From Corynebacterium sp. ACRPH (GTDB lineage Bacteria; Actinomycetota; Actinomycetes; Mycobacteriales; Mycobacteriaceae): DNA of 64,000 nucleotides. The translations under genes and the position numbers were made by a program. Shown here one piece after another: positions 38,477 to 48,221 of the stretch (position 1 is its first letter; every line of letters begins with the position of its first letter). Under the pieces are notes generated by a model. The model saw only the letters and a list, made by a program, of their open reading frames with translations, made no database searches and was not told the DNA's origin. The stretch spans positions 1 to 64,000 of the forward strand of contig NZ_JAKRND010000005.1 in NCBI RefSeq assembly GCF_022347285.1. The letters run 5' to 3'.

Positions 38477-41400
38477 CGTTTTCCTCCAACTGGGTGGATT
38501 CGCGCAGCTGCAGCAGCTCGCTCAGCTCGTCATCGTCGAGGTTGGCGATCCACCCTTCGCCCGCGCCGACGATGTCTCCCGCCAACTCGCGCTTACTCAT
38601 GATGATGTCGTGGATTCTTTCGTCGATGGTGCCCTGTACCACCAGCTTATAAACCTCCACGGACTTGTTTTGACCGATCCGATAGGCCCGGTCCGTGGCC
38701 TGGTCTTCCACTGCCGGGTTCCACCAGCGGTCGATGTGGATCACCACTGAGGCTTCGGTCAGGGTGATACCGGTGCCGCCCGCTCGTACCGAGAGGATCA
38801 TGATCGGCGGCCCATCGGCGCTCTGGAAATCGCGGACCATCTGCGTGCGCTTCGCGCGTGACAGCCCGCCGTGCAGCACGGGAACCTCTACGCCAAAGGT
38901 GCTCTGCAACTCCGGCGCCAGCATCTTGCCGAACGTTGGGAACTGCGTGAACATCAGCACCTTCTTGCCCTGCTTCAGTGCCTGGCCGGTGATCTCGAAG
39001 ATGCGTTCGATCTTGGCCGAACGGTGCTTGCCATCGGCCAAAATTCCGGAGCCGTCGCCCGCGAAGTGTGCCGGGTGGTTGCAGATCTGCTTGATCTTCA
39101 CCAGCGCCCCCAGGATGTTGGCCCGCCGCTTGCCGCCGGGTAGCTGCAGGCGCATCTCCATGTCCTTAATAAAGGACTCGTACAGCGCCGCCTGCTCCCT
39201 GGACAATGGCACGCGCTCCACGATGTCCTGCTTCTCCGGCAAGTCAAGACCAATCGCCACATCGTCCTTCAATCGGCGCATGATAAAGGGCTGCACCAGC
39301 CCGCGCAGCCGCCGCTTCGCCTCCTCGTCCCCGTAGCGCTCAATGGGGATGGCCAGTCGGTTCTGGAAGGCTGCGGCGGAGCCGAAGATTCCGGGGTTCG
39401 CAAAATCCATGATCGCGTACAGGTCGCTCAGCCGGTTTTCCACCGGTGTGCCCGTCAGCGCAATGTGTGTCTCTGCATTCAGCGAGCGCACCGCGCGGGA
39501 CTGCTTCGTCGCCGGGTTTTTGATGGCCTGCGCCTCGTCGGCCACCACTCGGCCCCACTGAACTTGCTGGTAGCGCTCAGTATTTCTGACCACACGCCCG
39601 TAGGTTGTCACCACCAGATCCGGCTTCTTTTGCTTACCCTCCAGCCCCTGGGACGTGGCGTCACCAAACTCCTCATCAGTGAGCAATCCCGAACCGTGAT
39701 CAACCAAGACCTCCAAGCTCGGCACGTGCAGCGCGGCTTCGGCCCGCCAGGCTTCCACGACGGTGGTGGGCGCAACCACCAGGGTGGGGCCTGTGCAGTC
39801 GTCGGCCTCGCGTTCCCAGGCCAATAGAGCGAGCACCTGCAGGGTCTTGCCCAGACCCATATCGTCGGCCAGGATCGCGCCGATACGGTGACGATGCATC
39901 CAGGCCAGCCAGCTCACACCGCGGCGCTGGTGTTCGCGCAGAGTGGTCTGCACCGCCGCAGGAACTTCTACCGGCTCCGGCGGTTCCACCTGTGCCTCGC
40001 CATCGAGCAATCGTTCCACCCAGCCGTCGGCCACCACGCGGAATTCGTGGTCTGTATCCACCGTTTCGCTGGCGCTCAACAGGTCGGCTTCCAGGATGTC
40101 GCGCACGCTCACGGTGGCTTCCCCCAGCGGCTTGTCCTGCTCCTTAGTCACTTCCGCGAACCACTTGCGGGCGGTCGACAGGGCTTCCTGATCCAGGTAG
40201 ACGTACTCGCCGTTGATGCGCACGATCGATTCGGCAGCGTTCAACAGCTCCTGGCGGGTGGCCTCGTCCAGCTCCTCGCCGGTTCCGTCGGCACCATCGG
40301 CACCGTTAGCCCCTGCTGTGCCGCCGCCCAGACTGACCTCCCAGGAGAAGTTCATCAGCTGATCCATGCCCAGCTTGCCCGAGCCCGGCCCCTGCCCTAC
40401 CGGGGTGGCCTTAGCCTTTACCCGCGGGCGCACCTTGCCCCACCCGCGCGGAATCATCACGCCAAATCCGGCTTCACGCAGCGCCTCCGCCCCGTGTTCT
40501 AGGAAACTCGCGAGCTCGGTGATGTCCAGGCTCGTGCCCAGGGTTGGCTGTGCGCTCGGCAGTTCTTCTGGACGCCACCATTCCCGCTCCCGCTGATTCG
40601 CGCCGATATTTACCCACGCCAGCAGGCTTCGCACGTGCGGATTGAACTCTTGCCACACGTCCTCCACCTTGTAGAGACTGCGGATGACCTGCTCCCTCAG
40701 CTCTTCGTTCATTGCGGCGGGGTTCAGGGGCTCGAAGGGCCCGCCGTTCTGGGAATAGGCAATCTGCAGCCACCAAGTTGGTTCGGTACCGTCTTCTTCT
40801 ACCTCGGAGGGCGTGGACAACAAGAACACCAGCTGCCCCGCCTGGGCTTCAGCTTCGCGCCGCCACTGGCTGAGGCTTGCCACGGTGCTGGCCCCACCTC
40901 GCCGGGTCGCCGTTCCCGTCGCCAGAGCCCGCACAAAATCCGAGGTGAAATCGCTCAGTTCACGGCGCAGGTGAGTCACCGCAATCCAGTGCGCAAACTC
41001 GTCGGCCATGCGATCCACAACGTCTGCGCCACCGTTGCGCGTCAGTACTCCGGGCACCCGCTCGCGGAACTGCTGCAGCACACGCATGTGGTCGCCTGCT
41101 GGCGCAAGGGTCCAGCGCGGGAACCACTGATCATCCACACGCTCCATCCGCACCATCACGCGCCCGGCCCGCACAGATTCCTCAACAAAAGCGCATAAAT
41201 TCATAAGGAATTTAAGCTCCGGACCTAGCCCGTCAATCAGCCCACGCTTATCAGTAGCTCCAGTATCGATACTTTTATTCGCATACTCGCATAATGGCCC
41301 CATGAGCTCAACGGATTCTTCGGGTGTTAAAGCCACCGCAGGTACCGGTAATTCCTTAACCCTTCCCCGTGGGGTGGACAGCCAGATCCCACCCCTATTT

Positions 41401-41564
41401 CGCCACGGGCGCGACCCCAAAATACCCATACAAACCGCAGGTAGATCGCCAATTTCCAGCTCGTCGATATCAAGCACCACTCCGTGCCCCTCGACACGCT
41501 CTACCCACAACCACAGCCCGCCCGACGTGGGTGCAACAACGTGCATCTGATGCGTGAATCCCAT
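38469..41564 (-). CDS. SNF2-family helicase/ATPase
   Basis: About 1031 residues. The N-terminal 550 are a SNF2-associated domain without catalytic motif. The motor follows: ILADDMGLGKTLQVLALLAW (I), VVADEAQAIKN (II), ALTGTPVENRLSDLY (III) and the C-terminal RecA fold with AGGTGITLTEASVVIHID and DQATDRAYRIGQNKSVEVYK (VI). Such enzymes translocate on double-stranded DNA. The ATG at 41564 is chosen because MGFTHQMHVV begins the conserved part; the frame is open to 41714. It heads a four-gene operon with SWIM, Mre11-like and Rad50-like products. Confidence 0.92.
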   Translation of the reverse strand: MGFTHQMHVVAPTSGGLWLWVERVEGHGVVLDIDELEIGDLPAVCMGILGSRPWRNRGGIWLSTPRGRVKELPVPAVALTPEESVELMGPLCEYANKSIDTGATDKRGLIDGLGPELKFLMNLCAFVEESVRAGRVMVRMERVDDQWFPRWTLAPAGDHMRVLQQFRERVPGVLTRNGGADVVDRMADEFAHWIAVTHLRRELSDFTSDFVRALATGTATRRGGASTVASLSQWRREAEAQAGQLVFLLSTPSEVEEDGTEPTWWLQIAYSQNGGPFEPLNPAAMNEELREQVIRSLYKVEDVWQEFNPHVRSLLAWVNIGANQREREWWRPEELPSAQPTLGTSLDITELASFLEHGAEALREAGFGVMIPRGWGKVRPRVKAKATPVGQGPGSGKLGMDQLMNFSWEVSLGGGTAGANGADGADGTGEELDEATRQELLNAAESIVRINGEYVYLDQEALSTARKWFAEVTKEQDKPLGEATVSVRDILEADLLSASETVDTDHEFRVVADGWVERLLDGEAQVEPPEPVEVPAAVQTTLREHQRRGVSWLAWMHRHRIGAILADDMGLGKTLQVLALLAWEREADDCTGPTLVVAPTTVVEAWRAEAALHVPSLEVLVDHGSGLLTDEEFGDATSQGLEGKQKKPDLVVTTYGRVVRNTERYQQVQWGRVVADEAQAIKNPATKQSRAVRSLNAETHIALTGTPVENRLSDLYAIMDFANPGIFGSAAAFQNRLAIPIERYGDEEAKRRLRGLVQPFIMRRLKDDVAIGLDLPEKQDIVERVPLSREQAALYESFIKDMEMRLQLPGGKRRANILGALVKIKQICNHPAHFAGDGSGILADGKHRSAKIERIFEITGQALKQGKKVLMFTQFPTFGKMLAPELQSTFGVEVPVLHGGLSRAKRTQMVRDFQSADGPPIMILSVRAGGTGITLTEASVVIHIDRWWNPAVEDQATDRAYRIGQNKSVEVYKLVVQGTIDERIHDIIMSKRELAGDIVGAGEGWIANLDDDELSELLQLRESTQLEENDG

Positions 41565-41736
41565 GCTGGAAGTTCTACCACGTACCCCGGACACCCTTCG
41601 CAACGTGAACGTCTTCGCTAACGTGGATACCGAGTTGTGCGCGTCACACATGCGCGCGCCTTCTGTACTTCGGAGCACCGAGAGCCCGAAAGCTGACGTA
41701 TAGAACTTATACATTCAACTTGAGGAGATGATGTTT

Positions 41737-43317
41737 GTGGCTGACCAAACATGGTTTGTCATAGCCATGGTGATCTATCTGATCATCATGCTGCTGATTG
41801 GACTTTATAGTTTCAACCAGACCGACGAGTATGAGGATTACATGCTCGGCGGACGTAACCTGCACCCCTTCGTCGCCGCATTGTCAGCCGGCGCGTCGGA
41901 CATGTCCGGCTGGCTCCTCATGGGGCTACCGGGCGCGCTCTACATGCTCGGCTTCTCCGAGATGTGGATGGCCATCGGCCTGCTGATCGGTGCCGCAGTG
42001 AACTGGATCGTTACCGCACCGCGCCTGCGCTCCTACACCGAGGTGGCGAACAACTCCATCACGATCCCCTCCTTCTTGGAGAATCGCTTCAATGATCGCA
42101 GCCACTTCCTGCGTATCGCCGCCGGCATCATCATTCTGGTGTTCTTCACCTTCTACGTTTCCTCCGGCATGGTCGCCGGTGGCCGCTACTTCGAGTCCAC
42201 CTTCGAAGGTGACTACCTGACTGGCATGATCATCATCGCCGCCGTTACCGTGGGCTACACCTTCATCGGTGGCTTCCTGGCCGTCTCCTTCACCGACACC
42301 GTCCAGGGCTGCATCATGTTCGTCTCCCTGCTGCTAGTGCCGGTCATGGCACTGCTGCACATGGATGATCCGGGTGCTATCTGGACCTACCAACTGGAAA
42401 ACGCTTACGGCCTCGAGACCATTGAGCCGAACCCGGACTGGTTCTCCCTGTTTACCGGCGTCTCCTTCGTCACCATCATCTCCAACTTGGCATGGGGACT
42501 GGGCTACTTCGGCCAGCCGCACATCATCGTGCGCTTCATGGCGCTGCGCAGCCCGTCCGATGCTCGTGCAGGTATGCGTTACGGCGTGGGCTGGATGTTC
42601 CTATGCCTGGTCGGCACCGTCATGGTCGCCATCATCGGCCCGGCATTCTTCGGTATGGATCCGTCCATCGCCATCACTGACCAGGAGAACTTCGAGACAA
42701 TCTTCCTGGACATGGGCCGCATCCTGTTCCACCCGCTGATCGCTGGTCTGATCCTGACCGCAGTCCTGGCGGCGATCATGTCCACCATTTCTTCTCAGCT
42801 GCTGGTTGTCTCCTCCGCGCTGATTGAGGACATCTACAACGGCCTGATCAACAAGAACGCATCCGATCAGTCCCTCAAGAACCTCTCCCGTATCTCTGTG
42901 CTGGTTGTCGCTGTCTTCGCCGGTGTGATTGCTCTGAACCCGGAGTCCGGCATCCTGGGTCTGGTCGAGTTCGCCTGGGCGGGCTTCGGCGCTTCCTTCG
43001 GCCCGGTCATCCTGGCTTCGCTGTACTGGCGCCGCCTCAACGCTCCGGGAGCCGCCGCTGGTCTGGTCACCGGCGCCATCGTCGCCTTCATTTGGGGTGG
43101 CCTGCCGCAGTTCGGTGTTATGGACAAGCCGTTCGAACTGTACGAGATGATCCCGGGCGTGGCCCTGAACGTCATCGTCATGGTCGCCGTTACCCTGATG
43201 ACCAAGGCTCCATCCAAGGAGGTTACCGATACCTTCGACGAGGCAGCCAAGCTCTCCAAGGTGGCCATCAAGAAGGACATCGACTTCGAGGAAGCCGCAG
43301 AGGTTACCGCCAAGTAG
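41737..43317 (+). CDS. putP: Sodium/proline symporter PutP
   Basis: The 526-residue transporter of the SSS family has about thirteen membrane helices and the PutP signature LSAGASDMSGWLLMGLPGA, YMLGGRNLHPF and FTFIGGFLAVSFTDTVQ-type sequence. It imports L-proline with Na+. Two ATG codons at 41728 and 41731 lie on top of or too near GAGGAG; the GTG at 41737 has normal spacing and gives MADQTWFVIAM, so I prefer it. A strong terminator follows. Confidence 0.93.
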   Translation: MADQTWFVIAMVIYLIIMLLIGLYSFNQTDEYEDYMLGGRNLHPFVAALSAGASDMSGWLLMGLPGALYMLGFSEMWMAIGLLIGAAVNWIVTAPRLRSYTEVANNSITIPSFLENRFNDRSHFLRIAAGIIILVFFTFYVSSGMVAGGRYFESTFEGDYLTGMIIIAAVTVGYTFIGGFLAVSFTDTVQGCIMFVSLLLVPVMALLHMDDPGAIWTYQLENAYGLETIEPNPDWFSLFTGVSFVTIISNLAWGLGYFGQPHIIVRFMALRSPSDARAGMRYGVGWMFLCLVGTVMVAIIGPAFFGMDPSIAITDQENFETIFLDMGRILFHPLIAGLILTAVLAAIMSTISSQLLVVSSALIEDIYNGLINKNASDQSLKNLSRISVLVVAVFAGVIALNPESGILGLVEFAWAGFGASFGPVILASLYWRRLNAPGAAAGLVTGAIVAFIWGGLPQFGVMDKPFELYEMIPGVALNVIVMVAVTLMTKAPSKEVTDTFDEAAKLSKVAIKKDIDFEEAAEVTAK

Positions 43318-43346
43318 CGCAACCGCTATCTTGAGCGAACCTTTCT

Positions 43347-43384
43347 AGCGCCGCTGCAGTCTAAGACTGCATGCGGCGCTTTTT
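43347..43384 (+). terminator. Rho-independent terminator of putP
   Basis: An AGCGCCGC-TGCAGTC stem with a three-base loop, then GACTGCA-T-GCGGCGCT followed by TTTTT. The start codon proposed for the next gene (43371) lies inside the descending arm. Confidence 0.88.
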
Positions 43385-44024
43385 CCTGTCTCAGCCCTTC
43401 ACGTTCTATTGCCTGTTCCTGGTTGTTGTGGTCTGTGTTGTTTCTTGGGTGGCGACGCCACATCGTCACCAACAGCAGGATCAGCAAACGGTTAGGGAGT
43501 ACCTGCATCGCATTCGCCAGATCCCCGCCCGACCACGGGTGCTGGGGTACTCCCGCGCCCGCTTCGGCGACGGGTGGGCAATGCAGGTCACCGACCGTGG
43601 CGTGTGCGATACTCGGGACTTACTACTGGTCCAGACCTTCGGAGGTTCGGCCGGTGGGTGCGCCAACGACGATGGAGACGGAGCGGCGGGGGAACGAAGG
43701 GGCGTCGATCCCTATACACACCACCCCATGGACCGCCACGGGGTGGACATAGACCACATCGTCCCGCTGGCGGCCGCGTGGGACCTGGGAGCTTATGCGT
43801 GGCCGAAAGCGCAGCGGCGGGCGTTTGCAAACGACATGCAGCGAAATCTGCTGGTGACGGCATCCGAGGTGAACCGGGAGAAGTCCGATGCCACCCTGAG
43901 CGAATGGCTGCCCCCGGTGGAGCGCTGTGGCTACTGCGCGCGCTTCGTGCGGGTAGTCGGCGACTATGGATTGGCGCTTTCGGCAGCGGATGCACAGGCG
44001 GCTCGGGAAGCCTGCGACCTATAG
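43371..44024 (+). CDS. Membrane-anchored HNH endonuclease (DUF1524-like)
   Basis: The 217-residue protein starts with an uncleaved-looking hydrophobic segment (FYCLFLVVVVCVVSWVA). An exported HNH nuclease domain follows: GVDIDHIVPLAAAWDLGA supplies the DHIVPL catalytic His, and QRNLLVTASEVNREKSD the Asn and metal-binding part. A CGYC pair near the C-terminus may bind metal or form a disulfide. Similar proteins are secreted GmrSD/DUF1524-type nucleases of actinobacteria. The only ATG sits within the putP terminator and lacks a ribosome binding site, so the true start is unclear. Confidence 0.8.
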   Translation: MRRFFLSQPFTFYCLFLVVVVCVVSWVATPHRHQQQDQQTVREYLHRIRQIPARPRVLGYSRARFGDGWAMQVTDRGVCDTRDLLLVQTFGGSAGGCANDDGDGAAGERRGVDPYTHHPMDRHGVDIDHIVPLAAAWDLGAYAWPKAQRRAFANDMQRNLLVTASEVNREKSDATLSEWLPPVERCGYCARFVRVVGDYGLALSAADAQAAREACDL

Positions 44025-44079
44025 GGCGCGCGACTTTTAAAGGTGACAAAGCCCCTGTTCATCTGTGAGGATAGAGGAC

Positions 44080-44565
44080 ATGTCTACTTTTATTGTTGCG
44101 CTTCACGTTCTGACGGCGATCCTGTTGATCGGCCCCGTTGCTATCGCTTCTTCCATGTACGCTCCCCAGTTCCGCAAGGCACAGTCCGGTGACCCGGCAG
44201 CTGTAGGCGCCCTGCGACTGGTACACCGCATTACCCGCTCTTATGGCTTCATTTCCCTGCTGGTACCGGTACTGGGTCTCATCGCATTCTTCGTCGTGGA
44301 CGGCGCAATGAAGAACACCGCGCTGCACTTCGCCCTGCTGCTGGCCATCGCTGCTTGGGGTGTTCTGATTGCTCTGGTTATCCCCCGTCAGCGCCAGGGT
44401 CTGGTTGCACTGAACGCTGTCGAGGCCGGTGACGCTCCGGCTTCCGAGGCAGAGGCTGCCAAGGCCGCGGACGCCGACGTTTCCAAGATTCCGAGCCAGG
44501 CGGCAATGTTCGCAGGTATCTTCAACCTGCTGTGGCTGGTCACGGCGATCCTGATGTTCGTCTAA
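44080..44565 (+). CDS. DUF2269-like small membrane protein
   Basis: The 161-residue protein has four hydrophobic helices (FIVALHVLTAILLIGPVAIA at the start; ISLLVPVLGLIAFFVV; HFALLLAIAAWGVLIALVI; AMFAGIFNLLWLVTAILMFV at the end) and a polar Ala/Glu loop at about 117-135. A conserved His in the first helix and overall form suggest the DUF2269 group; function unknown. AGAGGAC lies five bases before the ATG at 44080. A double terminator follows. Confidence 0.72.
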   Translation: MSTFIVALHVLTAILLIGPVAIASSMYAPQFRKAQSGDPAAVGALRLVHRITRSYGFISLLVPVLGLIAFFVVDGAMKNTALHFALLLAIAAWGVLIALVIPRQRQGLVALNAVEAGDAPASEAEAAKAADADVSKIPSQAAMFAGIFNLLWLVTAILMFV

Positions 44566-44595
44566 GCCCCTTCAGCTTTTAAAGCTTTAATTAGA

Positions 44596-44653
44596 ACCCG
44601 CGGATAAGGCCGCGGGTACACGAAAAACGCACTCCGGGCCCGGGGTGCGTTTT
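44596..44653. terminator. Two adjacent terminator hairpins, bidirectional
   Basis: ACCCGCGG/CCGCGGGT (44596-44617) and AAAACGCAC...GTGCGTTTT with a GGGCCC centre (44624-44653). The second has A and T runs on both sides, so it can stop transcription from the plus-strand membrane-protein gene and from the minus-strand helicase gene. Confidence 0.82.
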
Positions 44654-44701
44654 CATGTGCGTCGGCGTAGTACGCGGCGTGGCCTAGCGTAGGCGTGGCC
44701 G

Positions 44702-46801
44702 CTAGCGGCGACCTCCACGGTGCCCGCGGTCTGACTTGAAACCGCGTCCGCCGCGGCCACCACGGTCGTTCCAATCTCCACGATCATCCCGGCGGTTGCG
44801 TCCGCCACGGCCACCGTGACCGCCGCGTCCGCCACGTCCACCACGATCCCCGCGGTCGTTGCGGTGCTGGCGCTTGTGGCTGCCCGGGCGACCAGCCGGC
44901 GCACCCGGATCCGGCTCAATGTTGATCAGCTGGCCAGACACGCGGGTCTGATCCAGCGCGTGGAAAACCTCCATCGGCAGATCCGCCGGCAGCTCCACCA
45001 GGGAATGCTCCGCGAAGATGCTGATACGACCGAAGTCGCGGGAGTTCATGCCACCCTCGTTGGCCAGGGCACCGACGATGGCACCCGGGCGCACGCGCTG
45101 ACGGTGCCCCACCGACAGGCGGTACACCGCCAGCTCCTTGCCGTTGCGATCCGTGATGCGCGGAGCTTCCTTATTGAAACGCTCGTCGAAGGGCTTGTAT
45201 GCTCCGCCACCGCTGCGGTTATCGTCGCCATAGCGATCGCGGCGGCGCGGGCGCTCCTCCTTCGGCTTCTCCTTCATCAGGAAGTCCTCGCCGGCCTGCA
45301 GCTGGGCGGCTAGAGCTGCCGCAATATCCGCCAGCTCGACTTCGTTGGACTCCGCGTACTCCTTCACCAGGTCGCGGAAGATACCGATCTGCGGGTCCGC
45401 CAGGGATTCCGTCAGGCTGTCGCGGAACTTCTCCTTGCGAGCCTCGTTCACCGCGTCCACCGTCGGCAGCTCAATCTCGTTCAGCTGAGACTTGGTTGCC
45501 CTTTCGATGGCCTTCAGCAGGCGGCGCTCACGGGGCGTCACAAACAAAATGGCGCGCCCCTTACGACCTGCGCGGCCCGTGCGGCCAATGCGGTGCACAT
45601 AGGACTCGGTATCGTGCGGAATGTCGTAGTTGAACACGTGGGTGATGCGGTCGACATCCAGGCCACGGGCGGCAACGTCGGTGGCCACGAGGATGTCTAG
45701 GCGACCATCCTTCAGCTGATCCACGGTGCGCTCACGCAAGTTCTGGGGAATATCGCCATTGATGGCGGCCGCGTTGAAACCGCGGGCACGCAGGCGCTCC
45801 GCCAGCTCCTCGGTCTCGTTCTTCGTGCGCACGAACATGATCATGGCCTCGAACTCGGTAACTTCGAGGATGCGAGTCAGCGCGTCCAGCTTGTCGCGGT
45901 GGCTGACCAGCAGGTAATCCTGTTCAATGTTCTCGCTGGTCCGCTGGGTGGCCTTCACCGTAATCTCGCGCGGATCGTTCAGGTACTGCTTCGACAGACG
46001 GCGAATGCCGGAGGGCATCGTCGCGGAGAACAGGGCAACCTGCTTCTCGCTGGGGGTATCTTCCAGGATGCGCTCGACATCCTCCTGGAAGCCCATGTTC
46101 AGCATCTCGTCGGCCTCGTCGAGAACCATGAAGCGCAGCTCGGAAATATCCAGGCTGCCCTTCTCCAGGTGGTCGATCACGCGGCCGGGCGTACCAACCA
46201 CAATGTGGGCACCTCGGCGCAGGCCGGACAGCTGCACGCCGTAGGCCTGGCCGCCGTAGATCGGCAGCACGTGGATGCCGCCTAGGTGCTCGGAGAAAGA
46301 TTGGAAGCTCTCGGCAACCTGCAGCGCAAGCTCGCGCGTCGGTGCCAATACGAGGGCTTGGGGGTGACGCTTCGACACGTCAATACGCGACAGAATCGGC
46401 AACGCAAATGCGGCCGTCTTACCGGTACCGGTCTGTGCGAGGCCGACCACGTCGTGGCCTTCCATCAGCACCGGAATGGTTTCTGCCTGGATTGGGGAAG
46501 GTACTTCGAAGCCGACCTTCTTGACTGCAGCTAGTACGTTTTCGGGCAATCCCAGCCCATCGAAAGAGGGCTGCTGCTCTTCGCCCTGTTTTTCGCTTTG
46601 CTTATTGTCGTTTTCTGGAACTTTCGCTTCGGCGTTCTCAGACTCCACTGCCTCATTAGTCACATCTTGTGGCTCGCGCTTTTCGACGGCAGAATCCCGG
46701 GAAGAATTCTCCGTGATGCCACCCTGCAGTTCATTCTGAGATACCGACTCGTCATTAACCGGCTGGTTCACGTCGCCGGTGACGTTTTCAGTATCACTCA
46801 T
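44702..46801 (-). CDS. deaD: DEAD-box ATP-dependent RNA helicase (DeaD/CsdA type)
   Basis: The 699-residue protein has an acidic N-terminus of about 78 residues. The helicase core carries the Q motif (FDGLGLPENVLAAVKKVGF), AQTGTGKTAAFALP, PTRELALQ, VLDEADEML, SATMP, ATDVAARGLDVD and HRIGRTGRAGR. A DbpA-like RNA-binding domain (about 560-640, RPGAIVGALANEGGMNSRD) and a Gly/Arg-rich RGG tail complete it. It unwinds rRNA and mRNA structure, often induced in the cold. Confidence 0.94.
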   Translation of the reverse strand: MSDTENVTGDVNQPVNDESVSQNELQGGITENSSRDSAVEKREPQDVTNEAVESENAEAKVPENDNKQSEKQGEEQQPSFDGLGLPENVLAAVKKVGFEVPSPIQAETIPVLMEGHDVVGLAQTGTGKTAAFALPILSRIDVSKRHPQALVLAPTRELALQVAESFQSFSEHLGGIHVLPIYGGQAYGVQLSGLRRGAHIVVGTPGRVIDHLEKGSLDISELRFMVLDEADEMLNMGFQEDVERILEDTPSEKQVALFSATMPSGIRRLSKQYLNDPREITVKATQRTSENIEQDYLLVSHRDKLDALTRILEVTEFEAMIMFVRTKNETEELAERLRARGFNAAAINGDIPQNLRERTVDQLKDGRLDILVATDVAARGLDVDRITHVFNYDIPHDTESYVHRIGRTGRAGRKGRAILFVTPRERRLLKAIERATKSQLNEIELPTVDAVNEARKEKFRDSLTESLADPQIGIFRDLVKEYAESNEVELADIAAALAAQLQAGEDFLMKEKPKEERPRRRDRYGDDNRSGGGAYKPFDERFNKEAPRITDRNGKELAVYRLSVGHRQRVRPGAIVGALANEGGMNSRDFGRISIFAEHSLVELPADLPMEVFHALDQTRVSGQLINIEPDPGAPAGRPGSHKRQHRNDRGDRGGRGGRGGHGGRGGRNRRDDRGDWNDRGGRGGRGFKSDRGHRGGRR

Positions 46802-46904
46802 CGTTGTCCAAGCCTACGCTGCCTTGACCGATAAAGCGATTCACGAAAATACCCCGGAAAATACTCCAGGGTTTAGCGGACCGTAACCCCAGCTGCAGCT
46901 CAGG

Positions 46905-48221
46905 TTAAAGCTCAAGCTGGGCGATCACGTAATTTGCCGCCCGCTGCCCGCTGCGGAGCACGCCATCGATGCTCGGCGTTGCGTGCTGGGCACCGGCTAG
47001 GGCGATGCGACCGCCTTGGAGTTCCCGCTCCCCTATTTCCTTGCCAATGCGCTGCAGGCTTTGCGGGAGGATGAGCGGGATGGCGTCAATAAACTTCTGC
47101 TCCTTAACCAGCTCCCAACCGGAAGAATTTACGCCGAACAGCGACCCCAAACCGCGCTGCGCCTCAGCCACCGACGGCCCGTCAGCTGGGTTAGAACCAC
47201 GCGGGTGCACGTGGTTGGCGGCCACCAGGTGCTTGCCCGGCGCATAGCTAGGGGCGGCGGCGGTAACTTCCGTGGCAGATGTAATGGGGGTGCTGCGAGT
47301 GCCGTCCACGGTCAGCAACCCCTCCTCCATAACCGGCTCGTCCGAGATAAACCACCAGGAAGAAACGCTGGTAGTGGGCACTTCTGGCGAGCCCAGTAGC
47401 TCGGATTCCCGCCGCGGATCGACGGCTACGATGACGTGCGAGAAGTATTCGGTTTCTGCCTCGTTGACCGTCACTCGTACCCCGTCGCCCTCCTCCTCCA
47501 GGGCTGTTACCGGCGAGTTCATCCGGAATTCGGACCCAGGCACGCGCGCGAGCGCTGCCGATAGTTCGCCCATCCCGTTTTCCAGCACAGCCAGGTTGCC
47601 GCGCAGCATCGTGGCGACCATCCACTTGGCGAAAATCGCGGAAGACTCGTTTTCGGCATCGAACAAGAATGCGCACAACAACGGATCGATGGCCACGGTG
47701 CGGGTGCGTCGGTGTACGCCTCGCTGGTCCAGCGATTCGCAGGTCTTCACGTCCTCGTCGATGTATTTCTGCTTGATGCTGCGCAGCTCCAGGCTGGAGC
47801 GGTGGGATAGCTCGGACTTTAGCCAGCGCCGTAGGGCTAGAAGGTCCCGGAAGGATAGAGCGCTGCGCGCCTTTGAGCGCATGAGCTTGGGAATCAGGTG
47901 TGGGGCACGGATCGGGTCGCAGATCAGCGCCAACCCGTCGTCCGTAAGCGTTTGGATTGCGGGCTGGAAGTAGCGGATCCCCAGCGCGGCGTACTCCCCT
48001 GGCTGCAGGATTTCCTTCACCGCTGGGTACCACGAGTTGAAGGTCTGCAGCCCGTGGTCGACGGTCACGCCGTCAATCTTTTCGCTACGCACGCGCCCGC
48101 CCAGGCTGTCGCTGGCTTCAAAAACGATGCATTTCACGCCACTTTTGTGCAGGGTTCGCGCTGCGGCGAGTCCGGCGAGCCCGCCCCCTACGATGGCCAC
48201 GTTGGCTACGTTATCCGCCAT
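46905..48221 (-). CDS. FAD-dependent amine oxidase/phytoene desaturase-like oxidoreductase
   Basis: The 438-residue flavoprotein opens with VAIVGGGLAGLAAARTLHKSG (dinucleotide fold), FEASDSLGGRVRSEKIDG (the GGR motif of the amine oxidase superfamily) and DHGLQTFNSWYP, and closes with the FAD loop LAGAQHATPSIDGVLRSGQRAA. It resembles protoporphyrinogen oxidase/CrtI-like proteins of actinobacteria. Substrate cannot be inferred; no carotenoid genes are near. The ATG at 48221 is just upstream of the fold. Confidence 0.82.
   Translation of the reverse strand: MADNVANVAIVGGGLAGLAAARTLHKSGVKCIVFEASDSLGGRVRSEKIDGVTVDHGLQTFNSWYPAVKEILQPGEYAALGIRYFQPAIQTLTDDGLALICDPIRAPHLIPKLMRSKARSALSFRDLLALRRWLKSELSHRSSLELRSIKQKYIDEDVKTCESLDQRGVHRRTRTVAIDPLLCAFLFDAENESSAIFAKWMVATMLRGNLAVLENGMGELSAALARVPGSEFRMNSPVTALEEEGDGVRVTVNEAETEYFSHVIVAVDPRRESELLGSPEVPTTSVSSWWFISDEPVMEEGLLTVDGTRSTPITSATEVTAAAPSYAPGKHLVAANHVHPRGSNPADGPSVAEAQRGLGSLFGVNSSGWELVKEQKFIDAIPLILPQSLQRIGKEIGERELQGGRIALAGAQHATPSIDGVLRSGQRAANYVIAQLEL

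Noticed and set aside
43574..44068. Alternative 164-codon plus frame over the HNH gene
   Set aside because: Gly/Arg-rich shadow; the HNH catalytic motif is only in the frame starting at 43371.
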